51,312 nt of DNA, from assembly GCA_903893785.1 (NCBI GenBank), contig CAITNQ010000322.1:1-51312 (forward strand), in the 5' to 3' direction. Below the pieces are notes generated by a model that ran no database searches, was not told the origin of the DNA, and was given only the letters and a program-made list of their open reading frames with translations. A program made the translations under genes and the position numbers. The stretch comes from an uncultured Gemmatimonadota bacterium (GTDB taxonomy: Bacteria; Latescibacterota; UBA2968; UBA8231). This document shows positions 42,274-50,967 of the stretch, piece by piece (within the stretch, counting starts at the first letter, position 1; each line of letters starts with the position of its first letter).

Positions 42274-43845
42274 ATGCGCAAAGTATTGATCCCGACGCAA
42301 CTGGACACCATCGCTGCAGATACCCTTCAAGCCCACGGCTTTGACGTGGTCCAGAGCGTCGCCTCGCCGCTGGCCGAACTGGCCCGGTTGCACGCCGATG
42401 CCGCGGCGCTCATCGTTCGCAGCGAGAAGGTGGACGCCGGCATCCTCGATCTTCTGCCGGAGCTCAAGCTTGTGGTTCGTGCCGGTGCCGGGTACGACAC
42501 CATTGACACCAAACATGCCCGCCGCCGCGGCGTCGACGTGATGAACACGCCGGGGGCCAATGCCAACGCGGTCGCCGAAGAGGTGGTTACGCTCATCCTG
42601 GCCGCGTACCGCCACGTGGTATGCGGCGACAACACGACGCGCGCCGGGGAGTGGCACAAGAATGCCCTGATGGGACGCGAATTGACCGGCAAGACCGTGG
42701 GCATCGTGGGCCTGGGCAATATCGGCCAACTGGTTGTCCGTCGGCTGGCGGGCTTCGACGTGCGTGTCCTGGCTTACGACCCGGTGCTCTCCGAGCAGCG
42801 GGCCCGCGAACTCGACGTGGAACTGTGCGCCCTGCCCGACCTTTTCGCTGGCGCCGATGTGGTGTCGCTGCACGTGCCCGAGACGGACGAAACCCGCGGC
42901 CTGGTGGGGACGTCGCTCCTGGAGCGGATGAAGCCCGGCGCGCTCCTGATCAACTGCGCCCGCGCCGGCATTGTGGTTGAGGACGATCTGCGGACGGCCA
43001 AGGTGGCCCGGGGGTTGCGTTACTGCACCGACGTGTACGCCAAGGATGCTCCGGGAGCCAAAACCATTGCCGATGTCGCCGAGTTGATGTTGCCGCACCT
43101 GGGGGCCAGCACCGAGGAGGCCAACCTAACCGCGGCGCGCCGGGCCGCGGAGCAGACCATCGCCTATTTCGCCAGCGGAGTAACCAGCTTCGTGGTCAAC
43201 CGGGCCCTGCCGGTCGGCCTGGACGAACGCTACCAACTGCTGGTCTACTACCTGACGCGGGTGGCGCGCGGATTCGTCGGCCCCGGAGTGCAACCCCAGC
43301 GTATTGAGGCCAGCTTCTACGGCGACCTGCGCCGGTACCAGGAGGCGCTGCTGTCGTCGGTGGTGCTGGGCCTAAGCTCGGATTTCGACCCGCTATTCGA
43401 CCACCAGCAGGCCACGGCGTACCTGGCCGAGAAGGGCATTGTGTACGTCACCCGCGAGACCGACGAAAGCAAGGGCTATGGTAACTCCATCACCATCGAT
43501 CTGATGGAGAGCAGCCACCGGACATCCAACCAATGCAGCGTCCGCGGCACGATCGCCGAAGGCGTACCCATGGTCTCGCGTATCAACGATTTTGACCGCC
43601 TCTATTTCGAGCCCACGGGCCACAGCGTGCTGGTGGTTTACCGCGACCAGCCAGGCATGCTGGCCACCATCACCCAGGCCATGGCCGATGAGGGCGTGAA
43701 TATTGACGACATCCGCTCGCCGCACGATCCGCGCACCGGTGAGTCACTAGCGGCGCTGAAGGTGAACCGCCCGGTCAGCGAGGCAGTACTGGAGCGGATC
43801 ATGGCTCACCCGGGTTTCCTGCGCGCCACCCGCTTCAGCATCTGA
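42274..43845 (+). CDS. serA: D-3-phosphoglycerate dehydrogenase
   Basis: The 523-residue NAD-dependent enzyme makes 3-phosphohydroxypyruvate, the first step of serine synthesis. The Rossmann motif is GIVGLGNIGQLV (about residues 142-153). The catalytic Arg is in the NCARAGIV region, and the acidic residue and His follow (LPHLGAST). After the catalytic half there is an intervening (ASB-like) domain with VNRALPVGLDERYQLL and a C-terminal ACT domain (about 450-523: VLVVYRDQPGMLATITQAM, NIDDIRSPHD) for allosteric control, usually by serine. Length matches the long form (type I). ATG 42274 has CGAGGA 5-6 bases upstream. Its place after a CBM9-like gene is odd for amino-acid synthesis. Confidence 0.93.
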   Translation: MRKVLIPTQLDTIAADTLQAHGFDVVQSVASPLAELARLHADAAALIVRSEKVDAGILDLLPELKLVVRAGAGYDTIDTKHARRRGVDVMNTPGANANAVAEEVVTLILAAYRHVVCGDNTTRAGEWHKNALMGRELTGKTVGIVGLGNIGQLVVRRLAGFDVRVLAYDPVLSEQRARELDVELCALPDLFAGADVVSLHVPETDETRGLVGTSLLERMKPGALLINCARAGIVVEDDLRTAKVARGLRYCTDVYAKDAPGAKTIADVAELMLPHLGASTEEANLTAARRAAEQTIAYFASGVTSFVVNRALPVGLDERYQLLVYYLTRVARGFVGPGVQPQRIEASFYGDLRRYQEALLSSVVLGLSSDFDPLFDHQQATAYLAEKGIVYVTRETDESKGYGNSITIDLMESSHRTSNQCSVRGTIAEGVPMVSRINDFDRLYFEPTGHSVLVVYRDQPGMLATITQAMADEGVNIDDIRSPHDPRTGESLAALKVNRPVSEAVLERIMAHPGFLRATRFSI

Positions 43846-43949
43846 CGGCCGCCCATGCGCCCACCGAAGCCGCAGCCTGAACAGGAGCCGATGCAGGGCT
43901 GCCCGGCCCGACGGCCACCGACGTCCAGCGTTGGTGGAGCCCTGCGGCA

Positions 43950-45213
43950 GTGAGGCAGCGCGACGCCGTGCGGGCCCGCGTCGAGCGGGCGAACGCGCTG
44001 CTATACACCGCCCAGAGTCTGGTCACGGCCTTCGCCGGCCCTTTGACTCTGGCGGCGTTGGCGCCGGCCATCGTCGTTCGCCTTGGTGGCAGCGACCTGG
44101 CGATTGGCATGTTGGGGACGGTGGCCAATGCCATCGGCATCCCGGCCATGCTGGTGGCGGCGCATCTGAGCGGCCGCGCCCGGCGTCGCACCCTGGCCAC
44201 GCTGCTGTGGAATCTGGCGAACCCACTTCTCTTCCTGCCCCTGGTGCTGCTGCTGGCCACCGGCCAGGCACCGACGCTGCCGGTGTTCATGGGCGGGCTG
44301 CTGGCGGTCACCGCCGTCAGCGGCCTGGCCGGGGCCGTCGGTGGGGTGCTGCAGGTCGATCTGCTGAGCCGCATCACAGCGCCCGGGCGGCGTGGGCGCA
44401 TCACCGGCATTGCCGGATCTGCCGGCGGTCTGGCCGGGGCTTCTTGGCGGCGGCGTGCTCAGTCTGCTGCTGGCCAGTTGTGTGTTCCCGTCGAGCTATG
44501 CCCTCGCCTGTGGCCTTGGCCTGCTGTTCGCGGCTGCCGGCTGCCTGGCCTATCCCCTGTACCGGCCGCTGCCCGGAACAGAGACCTCTACGGCTCGGGC
44601 TCTGCCGGGGCTGCGGCAGTCGCTCCAGGTGATCGCGCGAGACCGCGTATTCATCCAGGTCCTTCTGGCGGCCATGGCCAAGTATTGCTTCAGCGCCGGG
44701 TACGCCTTCGTCGTGCCAACGGCCCTGCGCCGACCGGGCTTTACCGACGCTTTCGTGGGGCACGCGGCGGTGGTGGCCAGCGCGGTGGCCATCGCCTTCG
44801 GTCCGGTGCAGGGTTGGTTTGCTGACCGGTGGGGAATAAGCCGCGCGGCCGGTGTCGGCGGCCTGGTGGGCGCTTTGGCCATCCTGCTCTTCACTCGCGT
44901 CCATGGGTATGGCACCACCCTGGCCACCATCGGTCTGCTCACCGTGGGCAGCTCAATGCTGGCGGGCATGTTCTTCCTGGTACCCCTGGCCCTGTCGCCG
45001 CCGGAACACCGGTCAGCATACATCGCTTGTCGGTACATGGCCGAATCCATTGCCGGGGTGGTGTGCATGCCGGTGGTTGGCTATGCCCTGGGCAGATGGG
45101 ACACCACCTGGGTGTTCGGCGGCGCGGCCTTCATGGCTGTCCTGGCCGCTGCCGTCCTGGTGCGCGCTACCGGTTGGTATTGCCGCCGGCCCGAGGCTGT
45201 CGGGCCGGGTTGA
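43950..45213 (+). pseudogene. MFS transporter with single-base frameshift
   Basis: Two overlapping frames together encode one MFS transporter. The first frame (from GTG 43950) gives VERANALLYTAQSLVTAFAGPL through GRRGRITGIAGSAGGLAG. The second continues LLGGGVLSLLLASC to AVLVRATGWYCRRPEAVG at 45213. They join if one G is removed from the GGGG run at 44436-44439. The repaired product would be 420 residues with about 12 membrane segments, a normal MFS length. The defect may be a sequencing or assembly indel in a homopolymer, or a recent true mutation, since the downstream half shows no further decay. The start is not well supported; no strong Shine-Dalgarno is seen. The 3' end overlaps the convergent TPR gene by 47 bases. 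Confidence 0.82.
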
Positions 45214-46600
45214 CACCGGTGGGCTGCAGACGCGCTGCCGGGCCGGCCCCGACCAGGGCCTCCAGCGCCGCTGCCACCTCCTCCACCACCGTCGCCCAAC
45301 TGCCGTCCCGTGGCTGCCGGAAGAGGCGCAGGCTGGGATACCAGGGCGAGTCCTCGCGGTCGATCAGCCAGCGCCAGTCGGGCAGGTGACCGGGCAGCAG
45401 CACCCAGCACGGTCGACCCATGGCGCCGGCCAGGTGCGCCACGGCCGTATCGACGCTGATGACTAGATCCAGGTTGGCGACGACGGCCGCCGTTGCCGCG
45501 AAGTCGCCCAGTTGCCCGCCCAGGGCCCGGGCGATACCCGGCACTGTGGCCTCCGTGGCGGCCGGGCCGGTCTGCAGGCTGACAAAGCGCACCTCGGGAT
45601 GCGACAGCACCGGGGCCAGAGTGGCCAGGTTGGGCAGCGACCGGGCCTCGTCGTTGTGGAAGCGCGGATTGCCGCGCCACACCAATCCGACCCGGAATCC
45701 GGCCGGCAGCGCGGCGTCCCAATGGGCGACTGCCTGCGGGTCGGCCACGACATAGGGGACGGGGGCCGGCACATCGGCGAGCCGGGTACCGCACAGGCCC
45801 GGCAGGCTCATCAGGGGGGTCCATACATCAGCGTCCTGCCACGCCAACGGCGCAGTGTCGGGGCACACCTCGTCCAGTCCATGCACCCGGCGCAGCAGGG
45901 GCACCAGGGCTGCCTGACACACCATGGCAACCCACCGCGCGCCCCTGGCCCGGAGTTGCCGCCCGTAGCGGCAGAACTGGATCACGTCGCCGTAGCCACC
46001 TTCGCCGGCGACCACCACGGCGCGGCCGGACAGGTCGTCGCCGGTCCAGCGCGGCCCGTTGAACCTCGTCATTAGGTCGCGACCGGCGGGGCGGGCCTCG
46101 AAGCACTCCCACCCTTCCTCGAAGCAGCCGTGGCGCAGCAGGATGTAGCTCAGGTTGAAGCGCGCCGATGCATGCTGCCCGTCATGGCGGAGAGCCTGGC
46201 GGTAACACGCCTCGGCAGCGCCGTCCAACTGGCGGCAGGCGGCCACTGCCCCCAGGCCGGTCCACGCATCGGCGCTGGCCTCAAGAGCCAGGGCCTGGCG
46301 GTAGGCGGTCTCGGCTTCGTCAAGGCGTCTGCGGGCGGTCATCAGAGCCCCAAGGTTCAGGTGCACCTGCGGGTACTCAGGTGCCAGGGAAGCAGCCCGG
46401 CGGTAACATACCTCGGCCTCTTCCCACGCCTCCTGTTGGTCCAGCACCAGGCCCAGGTTGGCCAGCGCCTCGGCATGGTTGGGTGACTGGGTGAGGAGGC
46501 GGCGGAAAGCCGCCTCGGCTGCACGGGAATCGCCTTTGGCCAGGTGGTTGCACCCGGCGTTGAATAGGGACTCGGCGCTGCCTTTCAGGCCTGAGGCCAT
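45167..46600 (-). CDS. TPR protein with GT9/heptosyltransferase-like domain
   Basis: This 477-residue cytoplasmic protein begins with four to five TPR repeats (residues about 9-160, for example NHAEALANLGLVLDQQEAWEEAE). It ends in a glycosyltransferase-9/heptosyltransferase-like domain. Key segments are VAGEGGYGDVIQFCRYG (199-213), FRVGLVWRGNPRFHND, and VDTAVAHLAGAMGRPCWVLL followed by PDWRWLIDREDSPWYPSLRLF, a near-universal signature of this TPR-GT group. Such proteins are thought to act in LPS or protein glycosylation. The ATG at 46600 lies inside the rfaE2 end (16-base overlap) and has no Shine-Dalgarno of its own, implying coupled translation. The 3' end overlaps the convergent MFS gene by 47 bases, with a hairpin inside the overlap. 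Confidence 0.88.
   Translation of the reverse strand: MASGLKGSAESLFNAGCNHLAKGDSRAAEAAFRRLLTQSPNHAEALANLGLVLDQQEAWEEAEVCYRRAASLAPEYPQVHLNLGALMTARRRLDEAETAYRQALALEASADAWTGLGAVAACRQLDGAAEACYRQALRHDGQHASARFNLSYILLRHGCFEEGWECFEARPAGRDLMTRFNGPRWTGDDLSGRAVVVAGEGGYGDVIQFCRYGRQLRARGARWVAMVCQAALVPLLRRVHGLDEVCPDTAPLAWQDADVWTPLMSLPGLCGTRLADVPAPVPYVVADPQAVAHWDAALPAGFRVGLVWRGNPRFHNDEARSLPNLATLAPVLSHPEVRFVSLQTGPAATEATVPGIARALGGQLGDFAATAAVVANLDLVISVDTAVAHLAGAMGRPCWVLLPGHLPDWRWLIDREDSPWYPSLRLFRQPRDGSWATVVEEVAAALEALVGAGPAARLQPTGVNPARQPRAGGNTNR
45186..45208. terminator. Perfect hairpin inside overlapping convergent gene ends
   Basis: CCGGCCCGA and TCGGGCCGG form a perfect 9-bp stem with a 5-base loop. It lies wholly within the 47-base region where the MFS and TPR reading frames overlap tail to tail, so it codes for both C-termini. 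No T-tract is present. Confidence 0.6.
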
Positions 46601-47064
46601 GGGGGGCGGGCGCCTGGGACCGGCGGGCGGGAATCGACGGTATCGGTGGCGTGCATGCGCGCCGCAATGCGGGCGGCCAGGGCGGTCGTCCCGTACCCCT
46701 CAAGGAGAGGCAGTGATACCACGCGGCCACCGTAGCGGCGCACTAACTCGGCGCCGACAATGCCATCGGCCGGCCAGTCGCCCCCTTTGACCAGAACGTC
46801 GGGATGCAACTCGGCGATCAGCCGGATGGGCGTCAGCTCGTCGAAGAGCACCAGCCCGTCGACACTGCGCAGACCGCGCAGAACCGCGGCGCGGTCTTCC
46901 TGGGAAACGAAGGGCCGATCGGGGCCCTTCAGGGCCCGGACCGAGGCATCACTGTTGAGCCCCACCACCAGGCGGTCGCCCAGCGCTCGCGCGCGGGTCA
47001 GCAGCTCGACATGGCCGCGGTGGAGAACGTCGAAGCAGCCGTTGGTGAACACAATGACAGGCAT
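46585..47064 (-). CDS. rfaE2: D-glycero-beta-D-manno-heptose 1-phosphate adenylyltransferase
   Basis: This 159-residue nucleotidyltransferase transfers AMP from ATP to heptose 1-phosphate, giving ADP-heptose for the LPS inner core. It is the stand-alone version of the HldE C-terminal domain. The sequence shows FTNGCFDVLHRGHVELL with the HxGH nucleotide motif (HRGH), VVGLNSDASVRALKGPDRP, VDGLVLFDELTP and DVLVKGGDW, all hallmarks. The C-terminal 25 residues are Pro/Arg-rich and extend beyond the usual end. ATG 47064 has GAGG 8-9 bases upstream. It is cotranscribed with the TPR-GT9-like gene and follows a long leader containing tandem repeats. The HldE kinase half is not in the window. Confidence 0.92.
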   Translation of the reverse strand: MPVIVFTNGCFDVLHRGHVELLTRARALGDRLVVGLNSDASVRALKGPDRPFVSQEDRAAVLRGLRSVDGLVLFDELTPIRLIAELHPDVLVKGGDWPADGIVGAELVRRYGGRVVSLPLLEGYGTTALAARIAARMHATDTVDSRPPVPGARPPWPQA

Positions 47065-47120
47065 GTCCAGACCTCGGACCGCAAGAGTAGGCCCCGCTCC
47101 GGTCCTGCACGCGGCGACCT

Positions 47121-47321
47121 GGTGTCCCGCGAGCGCGCCCGGGTGCCGCAGCGAAGCGGTGCTTGCCCGCGACCGCTACCAGGTGTCCCGGGAGCGTGCC
47201 CGGGTGCCGCAGCGAGGCGGCGCTTGCCCGCGACCGCTACCAGGTGTCCCGGGAGCGTGCCCGGGTGCCGCAGCGAGGCGGCGCTTGCCCGCGACCGCTA
47301 CTAGGTGTCCCGGGAGCGTGC
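47121..47321. repeat. 61-bp tandem repeat in the rfaE2 leader
   Basis: Three copies of a 61-bp unit (47121-47181, 47182-47242, 47243-47303) and an 18-base partial copy (from 47304) lie in the 435-bp divergent region between rfaE2 and the SUMF1-domain gene. Copies 2 and 3 are nearly identical; copy 1 differs at several sites. Each unit contains GCCGC-AGCGAG-GCGGC, a short hairpin; in copy 1 the stem is kept by a G-T pair. The period is not a multiple of three, so the array is not protein coding. The promoter at 47364-47392 reads leftward through it, which would put the repeats in the 5' leader of rfaE2. The rest of the region (47393-47499) holds nothing I can assign. Confidence 0.95.
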
Positions 47322-47363
47322 GCGTCGTCAGGCCGGAGAACGTGCGGTGTGCCCCGAGTGGAG

Positions 47364-47392
47364 ACAGTATCCACCCAGGCGTCGGCGGTCAA
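47364..47392 (-). promoter_or_regulatory. Promoter of the rfaE2-TPR operon
   Basis: On the minus strand TTGACC (47392-47387) and TACTGT (47369-47364) are exactly 17 bases apart. The predicted start near 47357 leaves a leader of about 290 nt containing all copies of the 61-bp repeat. Confidence 0.6.
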
Positions 47393-47499
47393 GTCGGCCG
47401 CGCCGGCGGCGGGCCTGCCCTTGGGGTGGCCGTTCAGGCGCCTACTGCCTACATTGACGTCCGCCGGGGTGGACCGGCAGCCAGCCAGAGGGAGAGCGC

Positions 47500-48357
47500 A
47501 TGGCGCGCGTGTGTGGGCGTTCGGTGAGGTGGGCCGTGCTGCTGGCAGTGGCCCTGACCGGCTGCGGAAAGAACCCCCCGGTGGCCCCGCCTACCGACAA
47601 CAGCGGCCATCTCGCCGGCGACTCGCTGACCGTGCCGCTGCCGGGTGGCCTGTCCCTGGACCTGGCCTGGGTGCCGCCCGGTGTATTCGACATGGGTTCG
47701 CCCGAGTACGAGCTATTCGGCTGGCCCGATGAGCAGCCCCAGCACTCGGTCACCTTGACGACAGGGTTCTGGCTGTCGCGCCGTGAGTTGACGCAAGCGC
47801 AATGGCAGGCAGTCATGGCCACCCGTCCATGGGACGGGCAGGAACACGTCCAGCCCGACAGCGCGCGTCCCGCAGTGTACATCTCGTGGGATGACGCCCA
47901 GCGCCTGGTCCAGGCGCTGAACGCGGCGGCCGGCGATTCGCTCTACCGGTTGCCCACCGAAGCCGAATGGGAATACGCCTGCCGTGCCGGGACGCGCAGC
48001 GAGTGGTCGTTCGGGGACAACGAGGTGTATCTGCCGCTGTACGCATGGTACTACGACAACACCTGGGATCTTGGCCTGGAGGTAGCGCAGCCAGTCGGTA
48101 CCCGGCGCCCCAATCCCTGGGGCCTGTACGACATGCACGGCAATGTGTACGAATGGGTGCAGGACTACTATGGCCCGTACAGCAGCCGGGCCCAGACCGA
48201 TCCCAACGGCCCCCAGGTGGGCGACCACCGGGTGGTTCGCGGCGGGTCATTCCCCAACCAGTTCCTGTTGACGCGATCTGCGTTCCGCGACTACGCCGTG
48301 GCCGGTACCGGCCATCGCGATGTCGGCCTGCGCCTGGTGCGGCGGTCGGTGGAATAA
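47500..48357 (+). CDS. SUMF1/FGE-domain lipoprotein
   Basis: The 285-residue protein starts with a lipoprotein signal (WAVLLAVALTGC, lipid Cys22), so it is probably anchored in a membrane facing the periplasm. The rest is a formylglycine-generating-enzyme-like domain. Segments are AWVPPGVFDMGSPEYE, FWLSRRELTQAQWQAVM, SWDDAQRLVQALN, RLPTEAEWEYACRAGT, GLYDMHGNVYEWVQDYY, VVRGGSF and RDVGLRLVRR. The Cys pair used by true FGE near the C-terminus is absent (SAFRDYAVAGTGHRD), so sulfatase activation is unlikely. Such domains without Cys also serve as binding modules or in ergothioneine-type chemistry. ATG 47500 has GAGGGAGA 5 bases upstream. It stands alone between divergent rfaE2 and a convergent GH95 gene. 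Confidence 0.9.
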   Translation: MARVCGRSVRWAVLLAVALTGCGKNPPVAPPTDNSGHLAGDSLTVPLPGGLSLDLAWVPPGVFDMGSPEYELFGWPDEQPQHSVTLTTGFWLSRRELTQAQWQAVMATRPWDGQEHVQPDSARPAVYISWDDAQRLVQALNAAAGDSLYRLPTEAEWEYACRAGTRSEWSFGDNEVYLPLYAWYYDNTWDLGLEVAQPVGTRRPNPWGLYDMHGNVYEWVQDYYGPYSSRAQTDPNGPQVGDHRVVRGGSFPNQFLLTRSAFRDYAVAGTGHRDVGLRLVRRSVE

Positions 48358-48487
48358 CGGGGTCCCGGCACAGCGGTCATGTGACGGCCGGAGTCCGGGG
48401 GCGGTTCGCCACGAGACACCCGAACGACCGGCGCTTGCAGGTGACGGGGGCTGTGGAGCGGGAACCGGCATCGGCCACGTCTGCCCT

Positions 48488-48523
48488 GGCTGCAGAACCC
48501 CGCCAGTGCAGGGCCCTGCAGCC
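48488..48523. terminator. Hairpin between convergent SUMF1-domain and GH95 genes
   Basis: GGCTGCAG and CTGCAGCC are perfect 8-base arms around a 20-base loop that itself contains part of a 14-base perfect palindrome (TGCAGGGCCCTGCA, 48507-48520), so two foldings compete. It sits in the 180-bp space between two convergent stops. There is no T-tract. Confidence 0.4.
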
Positions 48524-48537
48524 GGTCGGAAAGCACA

Positions 48538-50967
48538 TCACCCAGCCTGATCCCCCACCACATACGTAGCCCCCGTTTCGGTCGCGAAGGCCAGGTCCCC
48601 GGCCGCCAGCGTCTCGGTCGGCACCCGGACGCCGTCGTGCCAGACAGACACCACGCGGGGCGTCCGCAACACGCAGCGATGCCCGAGGGCAGAATGCACG
48701 CGGGCCGACTCCAGTCGGCCGGCGCACCACTGCATGTCGACGGTGAAACCGCCGCGGCCACGCAGGCCTGTAACGCTGCCCTCGGACCAGGACCGCGGCA
48801 GTGCCGGCAGGAGCGCCAGCACGCGGTCCAGCGGGTCGGGGCCCGCCGCCTCATGGGACTGCAGCAGCATCTCGGCGATACCGGCCGTGCCGCCGAAATT
48901 CCCGTCGATCTGGAACACGCAGCCGTCGCCGTAAGGGTGATGGTCGAACAGGTTCGGCAGCGTGTACAGGGCTAGCAGCTGCCGCAGCTCTTCGCCGGCC
49001 TGATCGCCCTCGCCCAGACGGGCCAGCAGATTGACCACCCAGGCGCGGCTCCAGCCGGTGTAACCGCCGCCATGTTCCATGCGGAAGGACAACGAGCGTC
49101 GGATGGCGGCCACCAACTCAGGATGGGTCGCCGCCGTCACCTCGTCGCCCGGATGGAAGGCATAGAAGTGGGACATATGGCGGTGCCCGGGCTCCGGTTC
49201 CTCGAAATCCTCGGCCCACTCCTGCAGGCGTCCGGTGCGTGGACTGATCTGGTAGGCCGGCATGCGGTCCAGGGCCGCCGCTAACTCGGCGCGCAGCGGC
49301 GCCTCGTTGGGCAGATCAAGGGCATCGATGGTGGCCACGCAGTTGGCGAACAGGTCGCGGCTGATCATCGTATCCACGGTCGCGGCATAGCAGAGGTACC
49401 CATGCGTCCCGTCGGCCAGTCGGAAGCCGTTCTCGGGCGACTGGGACGGGCAGGCCACCAGACGACCCGCCACAGGCGTTCCCGGCGGGGCTTCGACCAG
49501 GAAGTCCAGCAGGAACAGCGCCGCTCCCCGCATCAGGGGCCAGGCGCGCCGGGCCAGGAAGTCACGGTCGCCACCGAACAGGTAGTGCTCCCACAGGTGG
49601 CGGCACAACCAGGGGCCGCTCATCGGCCAGGCGCCGTGCGGGGCATAGCCCGTCTCGGTGAAGCCGTACACGTCCGTCATCAGGTGGACCGCCCACCCGC
49701 GCGCCCCGTAGTGCCTTTGGGCTGTCCGCGTGGCGGGTTCGACCAGTCGCTCCATCAGGCCGAAGAGCGTCTGGTGGCACTCGCCCAGGCCCGCGACTTC
49801 GGCCGGCCAGTAATTCATCTGCTCGTTCAGGTTCAGCCAGATGCCGGCAAACCACACCGGCACGATGCTCTCGCTCCAGATGCCCTGCAGATGGGGTGGG
49901 AAGCAGGCCCCGCGAGCGCTGGCCAGCAGGAGGTAGCGCCCGTACTGGAAGTACAGGCCGGCCAGGTCCGGGTCCGGCTCGCCCCGCTGAACGGCCTGCA
50001 GGCGCCGGTCCGTAGGCGTGCCATCGCGGCTGGGGCCCAGCTGCAGCCGCACCTGGCCGAAGGCGCGGCGGTGGTCGGTGATGTGGGCTTGACGCAGCTC
50101 GTTGTAGCTGCGGTCGGCCAGCGCCGCAAGCCGATCGCGGCACTCACCGTCGGCATCGCCCGTCTGATCGCTCAAGCCGCGCCAGCCGGTGGAGGCGGCC
50201 ACCAGAACGGTTACCTCCTGCGCTCGGCTTACTTCCAGTCGGGTCGGCTCGCTCCCGGCCGCCAACCGGTCGACGGCCCCTTCGCACCTGATCTGCGCCC
50301 GGCCGACAAACTTCAGGCGGTTGCCGCGGATGACCAGTGAGTCCCCGCCTTCGGTCCACACCTCACTGCTGCCGGCCCAGGCGATGTTGTCCGGCGGCCG
50401 GTCGAACTCCAGTGCCAGGTCCAGACCGCCTGCCCGCGAGCAGGCCACGTGGATGACGATCACCTCGTCCGGACGGCTGGCAAACACTTCACGTGTGTAC
50501 CAGACATCAGCCACCCGAAATCGCGTCGTTACCAGGCCCGTCTCCAGGTCCAGCTCGCGGTGGTAGTCCGTCGCCGCGTCGGTCCCGGGGACGCTGAGCC
50601 AGAGGTCGCCCAGGGTCTGGTAGTCGTGCGCCTGGGGCGGATTGCCCAGCATGCGCGTATGCATCAGGCGCCCGGCCTGCTCATAGTGGCCAGCGAACAG
50701 GAGCTGTCGCAGCTCGGGCAGCAGGGCCAGCGCCTGAGGATTGGACCGATCGGTCGGTCCGCCGCTCCGCAGCGTTTCCTCATTCAACTGGATGCGTTCG
50801 GTGCCGATGCCGCCGAACACCATTGCGCCGAGGCGGCCGTTTCCCACCGGCAGGGCTTGGTACCATGGGTTGTCCCGACGAATCTCGAAATGGCTGGCCG
50901 GGCGCCATAGCTGGCGGGCGTCCTGCCAACCCGGAACCGGGGTGTCATACCATAGTCTCACGGACAT
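48538..50967 (-). CDS. GH95 alpha-L-fucosidase-type glycoside hydrolase
   Basis: This 809-residue enzyme is a canonical GH95 member (inverting alpha-1,2-L-fucosidase or alpha-L-galactosidase). The N-terminal beta domain has [16 protein letters not shown] and [15 protein letters not shown]. The (alpha/alpha)6 barrel has [21 protein letters not shown] (Asn379 and Asn381 activate the base), [26 protein letters not shown] (Glu512, general acid) and [16 protein letters not shown] (Asp688). The C-terminal sandwich carries [17 protein letters not shown] 50967 has GGAGGAGGT directly upstream. An in-frame start at 51081 would add 38 low-complexity residues. No signal peptide is seen, whereas many characterised GH95 enzymes are exported, so internalised substrates are likely. 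It is transcribed as a single gene. Confidence 0.95.
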   Translation of the reverse strand: MSVRLWYDTPVPGWQDARQLWRPASHFEIRRDNPWYQALPVGNGRLGAMVFGGIGTERIQLNEETLRSGGPTDRSNPQALALLPELRQLLFAGHYEQAGRLMHTRMLGNPPQAHDYQTLGDLWLSVPGTDAATDYHRELDLETGLVTTRFRVADVWYTREVFASRPDEVIVIHVACSRAGGLDLALEFDRPPDNIAWAGSSEVWTEGGDSLVIRGNRLKFVGRAQIRCEGAVDRLAAGSEPTRLEVSRAQEVTVLVAASTGWRGLSDQTGDADGECRDRLAALADRSYNELRQAHITDHRRAFGQVRLQLGPSRDGTPTDRRLQAVQRGEPDPDLAGLYFQYGRYLLLASARGACFPPHLQGIWSESIVPVWFAGIWLNLNEQMNYWPAEVAGLGECHQTLFGLMERLVEPATRTAQRHYGARGWAVHLMTDVYGFTETGYAPHGAWPMSGPWLCRHLWEHYLFGGDRDFLARRAWPLMRGAALFLLDFLVEAPPGTPVAGRLVACPSQSPENGFRLADGTHGYLCYAATVDTMISRDLFANCVATIDALDLPNEAPLRAELAAALDRMPAYQISPRTGRLQEWAEDFEEPEPGHRHMSHFYAFHPGDEVTAATHPELVAAIRRSLSFRMEHGGGYTGWSRAWVVNLLARLGEGDQAGEELRQLLALYTLPNLFDHHPYGDGCVFQIDGNFGGTAGIAEMLLQSHEAAGPDPLDRVLALLPALPRSWSEGSVTGLRGRGGFTVDMQWCAGRLESARVHSALGHRCVLRTPRVVSVWHDGVRVPTETLAAGDLAFATETGATYVVGDQAG

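Noticed and set aside
47121..47321. CRISPR array
   Set aside because: The 61-bp units are directly abutting with no unique spacers and no cas genes are present.
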